From contig JAEWGK010000033.1 of NCBI GenBank assembly GCA_023388385.1, positions 1-7,488 on the forward strand: DNA of 7,488 nucleotides, given 5' to 3'. Below, piece by piece: positions 1 to 5,656 of this stretch. This stretch comes from Actinomycetes bacterium (GTDB taxonomy: Bacteria; Actinomycetota; Actinomycetes; Mycobacteriales; Mycobacteriaceae). Made by a program: the position numbers and the translations under genes. The notes beneath the pieces are model-generated. The model worked only from the letters and a program-made list of their open reading frames with translations, was not told the origin of the DNA and ran no database searches. Numbering within the stretch: position 1 is the first letter of the stretch; each line of letters starts with the position of its first letter.

Positions 1-352
1 GCGGCACCGAGTCCATGTTGGCGTCGGCGATCGGGGTGACCAGGTTGGTCGCGCCCGGGCCGGAGGTGGCGACGCAGACGCCGACCTTGCCGGAGACCTG
101 GGCGTAGCCGGTGGCGGCGTGGCCCGCACCCTGCTCGTGGCGGACCAGCACGTGGCGGATCTTCTCCGAGTCGTAGAGCGGGTCGTAGAGCGGCAGGATA
201 GCGCCACCGGGGATGCCGAACACCGTCTCGGCGCCTAGCTCCTCGAGGGTGCGCACGATGGCCTTGGCCCCGGAGATGCGCTCCGGGGCGCCGCGGCGCG
301 ACTGGGCGGCCACGGTCGCGGGCGATGGGCTGGGGTTGGGGGCGGCGGTCAC
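1..352 (-). CDS. ilvB: Acetolactate synthase large subunit, N-terminal part (runs off the left edge)
   Basis: Catalytic subunit of acetohydroxyacid synthase, the thiamine-diphosphate enzyme that makes acetolactate or acetohydroxybutyrate as the first common step to valine, leucine and isoleucine. Only 117 residues are visible; the family is usually about 600-630 long. They contain the TPP-binding N-terminal domain: [23 protein letters not shown] (residues 28-50, read in two parts: [12 protein letters not shown] then [11 protein letters not shown]), the [11 protein letters not shown] block with the cofactor-activating glutamate E73, and SGPGATN (97-103). I chose the GTG at 352 because the preceding GAGGAG is well spaced and the start [16 protein letters not shown] resembles what I recall of the C. 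glutamicum protein. An in-frame GTG at codon 14 is possible but less likely. ilvN and ilvC would be expected downstream, outside the window (inference). Expression should be set by the attenuator just upstream. Confidence 0.96.
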   Translation of the reverse strand, partial: MTAAPNPSPSPATVAAQSRRGAPERISGAKAIVRTLEELGAETVFGIPGGAILPLYDPLYDSEKIRHVLVRHEQGAGHAATGYAQVSGKVGVCVATSGPGATNLVTPIADANMDSVP

Positions 353-362
353 GTCGGTCTCG

Positions 363-368
363 CTCCTC
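363..368 (-). promoter_or_regulatory. Ribosome binding site of ilvB
   Basis: Read leftward, GAGGAG ends 10 bases before the GTG at 352. It supports that GTG rather than the in-frame GTG 13 codons later. It lies beyond the attenuator terminator, so it is only transcribed after read-through. Confidence 0.7.
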
Positions 369-405
369 GGTCGGGTGGGTGTGTGGTGGTGTGACGTCCC
401 GATGG

Positions 406-445
406 AAAGGCCCCCGCGAGCAGCTGGCGCTGCCGTCCGGGGGCC
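406..445 (-). terminator. Attenuator terminator in the ilvB leader
   Basis: On the leftward transcript an 8-base stem GGCCCCCG (445-438) pairs perfectly with CGGGGGCC (416-409). A second stem of 5 bases (433-429 with 424-420, GCAGC/GCTGC around a 4-base loop) stacks inside it. The outer stem is followed directly by UUU (408-406). The hairpin lies between a branched-chain-amino-acid leader peptide and ilvB, 53 bases before the ilvB GTG, which is the layout of a translation-coupled attenuator. The U run is short, as is common in GC-rich actinobacteria. I could not settle the antiterminator: leader bases 487-479 could pair 8 of 9 with 434-426, inside the terminator loop, but a stalled ribosome might cover them. 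Confidence 0.8.
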
Positions 446-454
446 CAACGGATA

Positions 455-472
455 CGACGAATCGAGTCGTCG
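455..472 (-). promoter_or_regulatory. Hairpin between leader peptide and attenuator terminator
   Basis: CGACGA (472-467) pairs with TCGTCG (460-455) across a 6-base loop, on the leftward transcript, starting four bases after the leader-peptide stop codon. In attenuators this position is held by the pause or protector hairpin, or by one arm of the antiterminator. The pairing is perfect; the role is inferred. Confidence 0.5.
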
Positions 473-475
473 CCG

Positions 476-514
476 TCAGGCGGCGCCGGCTACGAGAAGT
501 CGAATCTGCGTCAT
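476..514 (-). CDS. ilvB attenuation leader peptide, MTQIRLLVAGAA, leaderless
   Basis: A 12-codon reading frame ATG ACG CAG ATT CGA CTT CTC GTA GCC GGC GCC GCC TGA. It holds Ile, Leu, Leu and Val codons in a cluster, the amino acids made by the pathway, so ribosome stalling there would report shortage of charged tRNAs. From memory the C. glutamicum ilvBNC leader peptide is MTIIRLVVVTARRLP and was reported to be made without a ribosome binding site; the match in position and in the MTxIRL start is close. Here too the ATG has no Shine-Dalgarno and sits 7 bases after the -10 box, at the predicted transcript start. In-frame ATGs at 526 and 520 would extend it to 16 or 14 residues, but they lie in or before the -10 region and should not be transcribed. 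Confidence 0.82.
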   Translation of the reverse strand: MTQIRLLVAGAA

Positions 515-521
515 GGCCATC

Positions 522-550
522 ACCATAACGTCCACCAGGTGGACAGTCAA
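522..550 (-). promoter_or_regulatory. Promoter of the ilvB leader and operon
   Basis: Read leftward, TTGACT (550-545, five of six bases of the -35 consensus) and TATGGT (527-522, fitting the actinobacterial TAnnnT -10 box) are separated by exactly 17 bases. The predicted start is the A at 514, which is also the first base of the leader peptide ATG. The spacer is almost filled by a perfect palindrome, listed separately. Confidence 0.7.
530..544. promoter_or_regulatory. 15-base palindrome in the ilvB promoter spacer, possible operator
   Basis: GTCCACCAGGTGGAC is a perfect 7+1+7 inverted repeat. It occupies 15 of the 17 bases between the -35 and -10 boxes of the ilvB promoter. A protein bound there would block RNA polymerase or, in MerR fashion, change the spacer geometry. 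It is upstream of the predicted transcript start, so an RNA role is unlikely. I do not recognise the factor. Confidence 0.55.
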
Positions 551-557
551 TCTCACA

Positions 558-764
558 GGCTGGAATCACCCCTCCCGCAAGGTGGGAGCCCTCGCCCCCC
601 GCACCACCGCGTGCGTGACGACGCGCCCCGCGCCGCCGCGCCCGCCGCCCGCACCCGGGCGCCGCACCCGGGTGCGGCGGGTCACCGCGTGCGCCCCGAC
701 GTGCGCCGCGTCACCGTGCAGTCGGTGCGACTTCAGTTGCCGGTACCTCGATGCTCATCGTGCG
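558..764. other. Central part of the ilvB-mscCG divergent intergenic region
   Basis: Intergenic DNA between the ilvB promoter and the mscCG promoter. Open frames cross it, but none has a ribosome binding site, recognisable protein content or a plausible promoter, so I call no gene. It is notably rich in GCACC, GTGCG and CCGGG words. Its clear features are the 20-base palindrome at 660-679 with a neighbouring repeat, and a small inverted repeat CGATG/CATCG at 749-760. Confidence 0.6.
660..679. repeat. Perfect 20-base palindrome with an adjacent direct repeat
   Basis: CGCCGCACCCGGGTGCGGCG reads identically on both strands with no spacer. The ten bases CGCACCCGGG inside it (663-672) also occur 13 bases earlier at 650-659. 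It lies about 110 bases from the ilvB -35 box and about 125 from the mscCG start, between two divergent promoters, and is not expected to be transcribed from either. A dimeric-regulator site is more likely than a terminator, but no factor can be named from sequence. Confidence 0.55.
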
Positions 765-790
765 TTCAACGGCCTCTCAGCCACCGGGCC

Positions 791-804
791 TAACGTGGCA
801 GGCA
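791..804 (+). promoter_or_regulatory. Promoter -10 box of mscCG, leaderless start
   Basis: TAACGT (791-796) fits the TAnnnT -10 pattern, and 7 bases separate it from the ATG at 804, placing the transcript start at or next to the ATG. No Shine-Dalgarno precedes the ATG. A convincing -35 is missing; TTCAAC at 765-770 would give a 20-base spacer. Confidence 0.5.
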
Positions 805-2654
805 TGGAATTTGCCTCATACATGCTCACCCGGGCGTGGACGTGGGTCGCAGACAAGGGCTTGACCATCGCCGCGCTCATCATCCTGCTGGTGCTGCTGC
901 CGCGCGTGCGGCGGTTCGTCATCGCGGTGTTCACGCGGAACCTCGACGAGCAGGCGAAGGAGGAGAACAAGGGCCGCAGGGCCCTCGTCGGCGCGATCGT
1001 CTACACGGTCGAGGTCGTCCTCTACTTCGTCGTCGCCCTCGCGCTGCTGAAGACGATGGGCATCTCCATCGGGGCGGCGGTGGTGCCGGCTACCGCGATC
1101 TCCGCGGCCGTCGGCTTCGGCGCCCAGTCGGTCATCGGCGACATCATCGGCGGCATCTTCATCATCATCGAGAAGCAGTACGGCATCGGCGACTGGGTGG
1201 AGTTCCACTCCCCCTCCGGCACGGTCCAGGGCGATGTGGTGAACCTGACGCTGCGCGCGACGACCATCCGCACGCTCAACGGCGAGGCGGTCATCGTGCC
1301 GAACGCCGAGGCCCGCATGTGCGTGAACTACTCCTCCAAGTGGTCCCGCGCGGTCGTCGAGGCCCCTGTGCCGATCGTCCACGGCTCCAGCGTCGCGGAA
1401 ATCCAGGAGCGCACGCTCGACGCGGCGCAGGACGCGCTGTCCCGCGAAGGCATCCGCGAGCACATCCTGTCCGATCTCTCCCTGCAGCCGGCGACGGCCC
1501 TGAACCCGCCGACGACCCTGGGCATGCCGTGGACGGTCACGATGCGCCTCATCGTCGACTGCGATCCGGGCGACCAGTGGCTCATCGAGCGCGAGATCCT
1601 CTCCACGGTCATCGACACCTTCTGGAGCGAGTACGGCGAGTCGCTGCCGGAGGGCCTGGCCAAGGACGCCGCCGAGGCCGGACTGTCCGGCCCCGCCGCG
1701 GCATCGCACGCCGCGGGCGTCGTCCAGGCCGATGCGAGGCGCGACGACGCCTCCGGCGCCCCCAAGGGCACCGCGGCACGTGCGGGAGCGACGGCCACGG
1801 GCGACACGAGCGGGCCTGGCGCCGCCACCCGCGTGGAGCGCGACGACGCCCCGACCGAGATCATCGACGCCGAGACCATCGAACTGGCCGAGGCCGGGCG
1901 CCAACGCAACGACCTCCCCTCCGCAGGTGCGGCCATCGACGCCGCCGAGCGCCGCGATGAGGAGCTGCGCCAGACCGTCTCCGACATCGGCGGGGACCCG
2001 GGCGAGCTCGACGGCGAGGACGACCTGCCCCGGCGCCAGAAGGCCCGCAAGGTCCTGTCCGCGGGCGGCCGCGCGCGGCCGTCGACGGTCGTGCTCATCG
2101 TCCTGCTGCTGATCCTGGGCGTGGTCAACGTGCTGACCTACGAGCCGGGCGAGGACTCCGACGGCGTCGCCGGCTGGCTGGCGCCGTCCCGCCTGACCAG
2201 CAGGGACGCCGAGGAGAGCCCGGAGGAGGAAGCCCCCGCCACGGGCAGCGGGAAGGAGCAGAAGCCCGCCGACGAGCAGCCGCGCGACAACACGACGACC
2301 GGCGACCGGAACACCGACCAGCGTCCGGCGGAGACCCAGCCCGACCGGGGCACGGGCTCGAACGGCCAGGACACCGGCCGCACCGGGGACTCCGGCGCGG
2401 GCACGGGCAACGGCTCCGGCACGTCCGGCACGGGCCCCGGCACCGGCGATTCCGGCACCGGCGCGGGCTCCGGCGACTCCGGGACGGGCACCGGGGGCTC
2501 CGGCAGGGGCGACTCCGGGGCGGCCTCCGGAGGCACCGCCTCCGGCACCCGGAACGATTCCGGCGCGTCCGGCGCCTCGGGCGCGGACGCGACGATGCGC
2601 CACGCCGCCGGCGCAATCGGCGCCGCCGCAGCCTCGCACCAGCCGCTCGACTGA
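804..2654 (+). CDS. mscCG: MscCG-type mechanosensitive channel (MscS family, glutamate efflux type)
   Basis: 616-residue inner-membrane channel of the MscS family, most like C. glutamicum MscCG (YggB, NCgl1221), the tension-gated channel through which glutamate leaves the cell. TM1 is about residues 19-42, TM2 60-83, and the pore-lining TM3 87-112 carries the Gly/Ala pattern AAVGFGAQS, followed by IIEKQYGIGDWVEF (121-134) leading into the cytoplasmic beta domain (to about 275). An acidic, Ala-rich linker (about 282-410) leads to RARPSTVV and TM4 (about 427-445), then TYEPGE and GWLAPS, which match the MscCG-specific region I recall. The outer tail (446-616) is low-complexity. A107 aligns with A111 of MscCG, where A111V is, as I recall, a glutamate-secreting mutation; here it is wild-type Ala. 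I chose ATG 804 for the TAnnnT box upstream; the frame is open to 213 but that stretch looks non-coding. GTG 795 is the nearest alternative. Confidence 0.93.
   Translation: MEFASYMLTRAWTWVADKGLTIAALIILLVLLPRVRRFVIAVFTRNLDEQAKEENKGRRALVGAIVYTVEVVLYFVVALALLKTMGISIGAAVVPATAISAAVGFGAQSVIGDIIGGIFIIIEKQYGIGDWVEFHSPSGTVQGDVVNLTLRATTIRTLNGEAVIVPNAEARMCVNYSSKWSRAVVEAPVPIVHGSSVAEIQERTLDAAQDALSREGIREHILSDLSLQPATALNPPTTLGMPWTVTMRLIVDCDPGDQWLIEREILSTVIDTFWSEYGESLPEGLAKDAAEAGLSGPAAASHAAGVVQADARRDDASGAPKGTAARAGATATGDTSGPGAATRVERDDAPTEIIDAETIELAEAGRQRNDLPSAGAAIDAAERRDEELRQTVSDIGGDPGELDGEDDLPRRQKARKVLSAGGRARPSTVVLIVLLLILGVVNVLTYEPGEDSDGVAGWLAPSRLTSRDAEESPEEEAPATGSGKEQKPADEQPRDNTTTGDRNTDQRPAETQPDRGTGSNGQDTGRTGDSGAGTGNGSGTSGTGPGTGDSGTGAGSGDSGTGTGGSGRGDSGAASGGTASGTRNDSGASGASGADATMRHAAGAIGAAAASHQPLD
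2349..2546 (+). repeat. Low-complexity Gly/Ser/Thr/Asp tract coding the outer tail of MscCG
   Basis: Residues 516-581 of the channel consist almost entirely of Gly, Ser, Thr, Asp, Ala and Asn. GDSG occurs four times (residues 528, 548, 557 and 569) amid GTG and GSG units. In DNA this is a run of imperfect GGCACCGGC and TCCGGC words. The repeat is irregular, so it is probably a drifting low-complexity tail rather than a fresh tandem array. Length differences between strains and assembly errors are both likely here. Confidence 0.75.
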
Positions 2655-2703
2655 CCGACCCGGGCCCCGGCTTCCGCCGGCCTCGCCCGGACGCCCTTCC
2701 CCG

Positions 2704-2737
2704 CGGCCCCGGCCCCGCACCAGCGGGACCGGGGCCG
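2704..2737 (+). terminator. Strong GC hairpin after mscCG
   Basis: CGGCCCCGG (2704-2712) pairs with CCGGGGCCG (2729-2737). After one C/A mismatch, CCCGC (2714-2718) pairs with GCGGG (2723-2727) around an ACCA loop. It starts 50 bases after the mscCG stop and before the next promoter. There is no U run, so it would be a U-less actinobacterial-type terminator. Confidence 0.6.
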
Positions 2738-2790
2738 ATCGCATGTCCGCGGGTCCGGGGCCGGTGAGGTGCCCGCGGACCGCCGACGGC

Positions 2791-2804
2791 TACAGTGTGG
2801 CCCA
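2791..2804 (+). promoter_or_regulatory. Promoter -10 box of the PH-domain gene, leaderless start
   Basis: TACAGT (2791-2796) fits TAnnnT and lies 7 bases before the ATG at 2804, the same spacing as at mscCG and the ilvB leader peptide. No Shine-Dalgarno is visible. I see no good -35 box. Confidence 0.5.
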
Positions 2805-3370
2805 TGAGTTCCGAGAGGCAGGCCCGCGGCGCGGCCGACATCCCGACCACCACCTTCCGCCCCCAGAAGACCCACTACTTCGGCGTGGCGTTTCTGGTGC
2901 TTCTGGTGTGCATCGCGCTGGGCTACCACCTGCTGTGGTTCTCGTGGACCATCCTGTTGCCCATCGCCTACGTCGTGTGGATCAACCGCGTCCGCACCGT
3001 CATCGGGCCGAAGGGCGTCACCGCCGTCTACCTGGTGCGCGGCTCCCGCACCGCGTCATGGGACGACTTCCGCGGCGTGCTGTTCACGAAGCAGGGCCGC
3101 GCCTACGCCGTCGAGGGCGCCGGGGGCGACGAGTCCCGCTTCCCGCTGCCGGCCATCACCTTCAACTCCATGCCGGCCGTCTCCGAAGCGTCCGGCGGCC
3201 GCATCCCGGACCCGCTGACCCCGGCCCTGGCCGCCGTCGATGACATGGTCGAGGTCTACGACCGCGACGGCAACGCCACCCTGCGCCCGCGCTCGGAGGC
3301 CCCCGGCGCCCCGGTCGACGGCGAGCACCCGGTCGCCGAGGGCGATCGCGGCCCCCGACGCGACTCCTAG
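2804..3370 (+). CDS. Small membrane protein with PH-like domain (CFP-6 type)
   Basis: 188 residues. A short hydrophilic start is followed by two close membrane segments (about 26-41 and 44-60) with the short loop HLLWFSW. A bacterial PH-like domain (about 62-150) comes next, with the family-typical IGPKGVTAVYLVRG and SWDDFRGVLF blocks, then a charged Pro/Gly-rich tail. It resembles the actinobacterial family of M. tuberculosis Cfp6 (Rv3004), which also sits beside ilvB1. The molecular function of this family is not known to me; the PH-like fold suggests binding a lipid headgroup or a partner at the inner face of the membrane, and that is inference. I chose ATG 2804 over the in-frame GTG at 2795 because the GTG lies inside the -10 box. 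A perfect hairpin spans its stop codon. Confidence 0.85.
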   Translation: MSSERQARGAADIPTTTFRPQKTHYFGVAFLVLLVCIALGYHLLWFSWTILLPIAYVVWINRVRTVIGPKGVTAVYLVRGSRTASWDDFRGVLFTKQGRAYAVEGAGGDESRFPLPAITFNSMPAVSEASGGRIPDPLTPALAAVDDMVEVYDRDGNATLRPRSEAPGAPVDGEHPVAEGDRGPRRDS

Positions 3371-3386
3371 CCACCCCGCGTCGGGG
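3353..3386 (+). terminator. 10-base perfect hairpin spanning the PH-gene stop codon
   Basis: CCCCGACGCG (3353-3362) pairs perfectly with CGCGTCGGGG (3377-3386). The 14-base loop holds the TAG stop of the PH-domain gene. There is no U run. It probably ends or attenuates transcription before the ilvD promoter, but it could instead protect the 3' end of the mRNA. Confidence 0.5.
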
Positions 3387-3513
3387 AGCCGGAGGAGGCG
3401 CCCCGTGGCGTCGTCACGCACCGGCGCCCGCGCACCCCGGGAAGCCGTACCCGCGCTCGCGGACCCCGCACCGCCGCCCACCGCTCGTCCAGCCGGCCGA
3501 CTCGCGTCCACTA

Positions 3514-3531
3514 TGTGAGATCGTTTGTCCA
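3514..3531 (+). promoter_or_regulatory. Element upstream of ilvD that matches the ilvB promoter region
   Basis: TGTGAGATCGTTTGTCCA here matches TGTGAGATTGACTGTCCA at 557-540 (leftward strand, over the ilvB -35) in 15 of 18 positions, all differences in the central four bases. Both copies overlap the -35 area of a branched-chain amino acid gene. The likeness could be chance in a window this size, but shared regulation is plausible. Confidence 0.35.
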
Positions 3532-3555
3532 TGCTCCGGGACGGACGGCTATCAT
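3525..3555 (+). promoter_or_regulatory. Probable promoter of ilvD
   Basis: TTGTCC (3525-3530) and TATCAT (3550-3555) with a 19-base spacer. The predicted start is the A at 3563, giving a 123-base untranslated leader. This leader has no ATG or GTG, so no upstream peptide and no ilvB-style attenuation. It holds a small CGGGG/CCCCG hairpin (3567-3582) and a very C-rich tract. Bases 3387-3513, upstream of the promoter, show nothing I can name. Confidence 0.45.
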
Positions 3556-3670
3556 GGACGCGACGCCGGGGACGCCACCCCGCGCGCGCCGCCGCCGCGG
3601 CCCCGCCCGCAGGCTCCGCGCCCGACCGTCCCGCACGCTCACCCGCACATCCGCACCCCGAACAACCACA

Positions 3671-3677
3671 AGGAAGG
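3671..3677 (+). promoter_or_regulatory. Ribosome binding site of ilvD
   Basis: AGGAAGG ends 8 bases before the ATG at 3686. It decides the ilvD start against the in-frame upstream GTG 3515 and ATG 3554. Those would add a 44- or 57-residue Arg/Pro-rich stretch that the family lacks, and both lie before the predicted transcript start. Confidence 0.8.
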
Positions 3678-3685
3678 GCAGCCGC

Positions 3686-5530
3686 ATGATCCCCCTCCGC
3701 TCCAAGGTCACGACCGCCGGCCGCAACGCCGCGGGAGCGCGCTCGCTGTGGCGCGCCACCGGCATGACCGAGCGCGACTTCGGCAAGCCGATCGTCGCCA
3801 TCGCCAACTCCTACACCCAGTTCGTCCCGGGTCACGTCCACCTCAAGGACGTCGGCGACATCGTCGCGGAGGCCGTGCGCGAGGCCGGCGGCGTCCCCCG
3901 CGAGTTCAACACGATCGCCGTCGACGACGGCATCGCGATGGGCCACGACGGCATGCTGTACTCCCTGCCGTCCCGCGAGATCATCGCCGACTCCGTCGAG
4001 TACATGGTCAACGCCCACACGGCCGACGCCCTGGTGTGCATCTCCAACTGCGACAAGATCACGCCGGGCATGCTCAACGCCGCGATGCGCCTCAACATCC
4101 CGGTGGTGTTCGTCTCCGGCGGCCCGATGGAGTCCGGCAAGTCGATCGTCGTGGACGGCGTCGTCAAGCCCGGCTCCGACCTGATCTCCGCGATCTCCGC
4201 GTCCGCCAACGACGGCGTCGACGACGAGCAGCTGAAGACCATCGAGGAGTCGGCCTGCCCGACCTGCGGTTCCTGCTCCGGCATGTTCACCGCGAACTCC
4301 ATGAACTGCCTCACCGAGGCCCTGGGCCTGTCCCTGCCCGGCAACGGCTCCACCCTGGCGACGCAGAAGGCCCGCCGCGACCTGTTCCTGCGCGCGGGCA
4401 CGCTCATCGTCGAGCTGGCGAACCGCTACTACAAGGAGGGCGACGAGTCCGTCCTGCCGCGCAACATCGCCAACCGCGACGCGTTCATCAACGCCATGAC
4501 GCTGGACGTGGCGATGGGCGGCTCCACCAACACGGTGCTGCACATCCTCGCCGCCGCGCAGGAGGGCGGGATCGACTTCGACCTCGCCGACATCGACGCG
4601 ATCTCCCGCCGCGTGCCGTGCCTGTCCAAGGTCGCGCCGAACTCCGACTACTACATGGAGCACGTCCACCGCGCCGGCGGCATCCCCGCCATCCTCGGCG
4701 AGCTGCGCCGCGGCGGCCTGCTGAACCTCAAGGTCCACTCCGTGCATTCCGGCGCCATCGAGGACCACCTGGACGACTGGGACATCCGCGGAGGCTCCGC
4801 CATCCCCGAGGCCATCGAGCTGTTCCACGCGGCACCGGGCGGCGTGCGCACCACCGAGCCGTTCTCCACGGACAACCGCTGGGAGTCCCTCGACGTCGAC
4901 GCGGTCTCCGGCTGCATCCGCGATGTCGAGCACGCCTACACCCGCGAGGGCGGCCTGTGTGTGCTGCGCGGAAACATCGCCGAGGACGGCGCCATCCTGA
5001 AGACCGCCGGCATCCAGGAGGACCAGTTCCACTTCGAGGGCGTCGCTCGCGTCGTGGAGTCCCAGGAGGAGGCGGTCAGCGCCATCCTCACCCGCACGCT
5101 GCAGCCGGGAGAGGTCCTCTTCGTCCTGTACGAGGGACCCGCCGGCGGCCCGGGCATGCAGGAGATGCTGCACCCGACCGCCTTCATCAAGGGCGCCGGC
5201 CTGGGCAAGGTCTGCGCGCTCGTCACCGATGGCCGCTTCTCCGGCGGCTCGTCGGGCCTGTCCATCGGCCACGTCTCCCCGGAGGCGGCGGCCGGCGGTG
5301 CCATCGGCCTGGTCCGTGACGGCGACCCGGTGTACATCGACGTCGCCGAGCGCCGCCTGGAGATCCAGGTCGACGATGCCGAGCTTGCCCGCCGCCGTGA
5401 GGAGGAGCTGAAGCGCGACAAGCCCTTCACCCCGCACACGGAGCGCCCGCGCAAGGTCTCCAAGGCCCTGCGCGCCTACGCGAAGATGGCGTCCTCCGCC
5501 GACCGCGGCGCCGTGCGCATCGTCGACTGA
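3686..5530 (+). CDS. ilvD: Dihydroxy-acid dehydratase
   Basis: 614-residue cytoplasmic iron-sulfur enzyme that dehydrates 2,3-dihydroxy-isovalerate and 2,3-dihydroxy-3-methylvalerate to the 2-keto acids, the third step to valine, leucine and isoleucine. It begins [19 protein letters not shown], as in close corynebacterial homologues. The main family blocks are present: [14 protein letters not shown] (74-87) with Mg-binding D81, [12 protein letters not shown] (118-129) with cluster Cys122 and the metal-site pair D123-K124, [17 protein letters not shown] (189-205) with Cys191, 194 and 197, [13 protein letters not shown] (482-494) with E483, and [10 protein letters not shown] (515-524) with the catalytic serine region. 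The stretch [10 protein letters not shown] lacks the extra Cys found there in plant and mycobacterial types, so it belongs with the E. coli-like form. Length is normal and the frame is intact. It has its own promoter and RBS. It is near, but transcribed away from, ilvB. Confidence 0.97.
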   Translation: MIPLRSKVTTAGRNAAGARSLWRATGMTERDFGKPIVAIANSYTQFVPGHVHLKDVGDIVAEAVREAGGVPREFNTIAVDDGIAMGHDGMLYSLPSREIIADSVEYMVNAHTADALVCISNCDKITPGMLNAAMRLNIPVVFVSGGPMESGKSIVVDGVVKPGSDLISAISASANDGVDDEQLKTIEESACPTCGSCSGMFTANSMNCLTEALGLSLPGNGSTLATQKARRDLFLRAGTLIVELANRYYKEGDESVLPRNIANRDAFINAMTLDVAMGGSTNTVLHILAAAQEGGIDFDLADIDAISRRVPCLSKVAPNSDYYMEHVHRAGGIPAILGELRRGGLLNLKVHSVHSGAIEDHLDDWDIRGGSAIPEAIELFHAAPGGVRTTEPFSTDNRWESLDVDAVSGCIRDVEHAYTREGGLCVLRGNIAEDGAILKTAGIQEDQFHFEGVARVVESQEEAVSAILTRTLQPGEVLFVLYEGPAGGPGMQEMLHPTAFIKGAGLGKVCALVTDGRFSGGSSGLSIGHVSPEAAAGGAIGLVRDGDPVYIDVAERRLEIQVDDAELARRREEELKRDKPFTPHTERPRKVSKALRAYAKMASSADRGAVRIVD

Positions 5531-5548
5531 CGCCGCTGTCCCGCGGCG
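5531..5548 (+). terminator. Hairpin directly after ilvD
   Basis: CGCCGC (5531-5536) pairs with GCGGCG (5543-5548) across a 6-base loop, starting right after the TGA. It is short and has no U run, so it is a weak terminator candidate by itself. Confidence 0.4.
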
Positions 5549-5578
5549 CGCATGCACCGCGGGGGCGCCGTGCGCCGT

Positions 5579-5622
5579 GTGGTGCGCGTGCACCGCGTGG
5601 TGCGTGGCGACGACCCCGCCAC
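5579..5622. terminator. Two adjacent hairpins in the convergent gap
   Basis: GGTGC (5581-5585) pairs with GCACC (5590-5594), extended by a G-T and a G-C pair. GTGGCG (5604-5609) pairs with CGCCAC (5617-5622) around a 7-base loop. They lie between the ends of ilvD and the leftward hydrolase gene, where a bidirectional terminator is expected. Neither is followed by a U run on either strand. Confidence 0.4.
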
Positions 5623-5656
5623 CCCGCCCGCTTCCATGCGGACGGTGGCTTGGCCG

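Noticed and set aside
552..557. TGTGAG as a half-site of a GlxR/CRP-type operator
   Set aside because: The second half, TCACA at the right distance, is missing at both this place and at 3514.
550..580. Alternative ilvB promoter using TTGCGG (580-575) and TGAGAT (555-550)
   Set aside because: 19-base spacer and poor -10, against TTGACT / TATGGT with a 17-base spacer that also explains the leaderless peptide.
539..793. 84-codon frame in the ilvB-mscCG spacer
   Set aside because: No RBS, no recognisable protein content, and it overlaps the promoters and palindrome.
213..803. N-terminal extension of the mscCG frame upstream to 213
   Set aside because: It would run through the ilvB start, the attenuator and the ilvB promoter; the residues are low-complexity and the family begins at the MEFASYML start.
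2505..2516. RGDS motif in the MscCG tail (residues 568-571)
   Set aside because: An integrin-type RGD is tempting in an outer tail, but one copy in a Gly/Ser/Asp/Arg-rich chain is expected by chance.
816..2744. 642-codon open frame on the minus strand opposite mscCG
   Set aside because: It mirrors the real gene in a GC-rich genome where stops are rare; its protein is Gly/Ala/Arg-rich with no domain, and the + strand frame has clear MscS motifs.
3515..3685. N-terminal extension of ilvD from GTG 3515 or ATG 3554
   Set aside because: Arg/Pro-rich residues absent from the family, no RBS, starts overlapping the predicted promoter; the true ATG 3686 has a strong RBS and a conserved start MIPLRSK.
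3056..5593. 845-codon open frame on the minus strand opposite ilvD and the PH gene
   Set aside because: Composition is Ala/Val/Asp/His/Arg-rich as expected of the antisense of high-GC3 genes, and it covers two unrelated well-supported genes.
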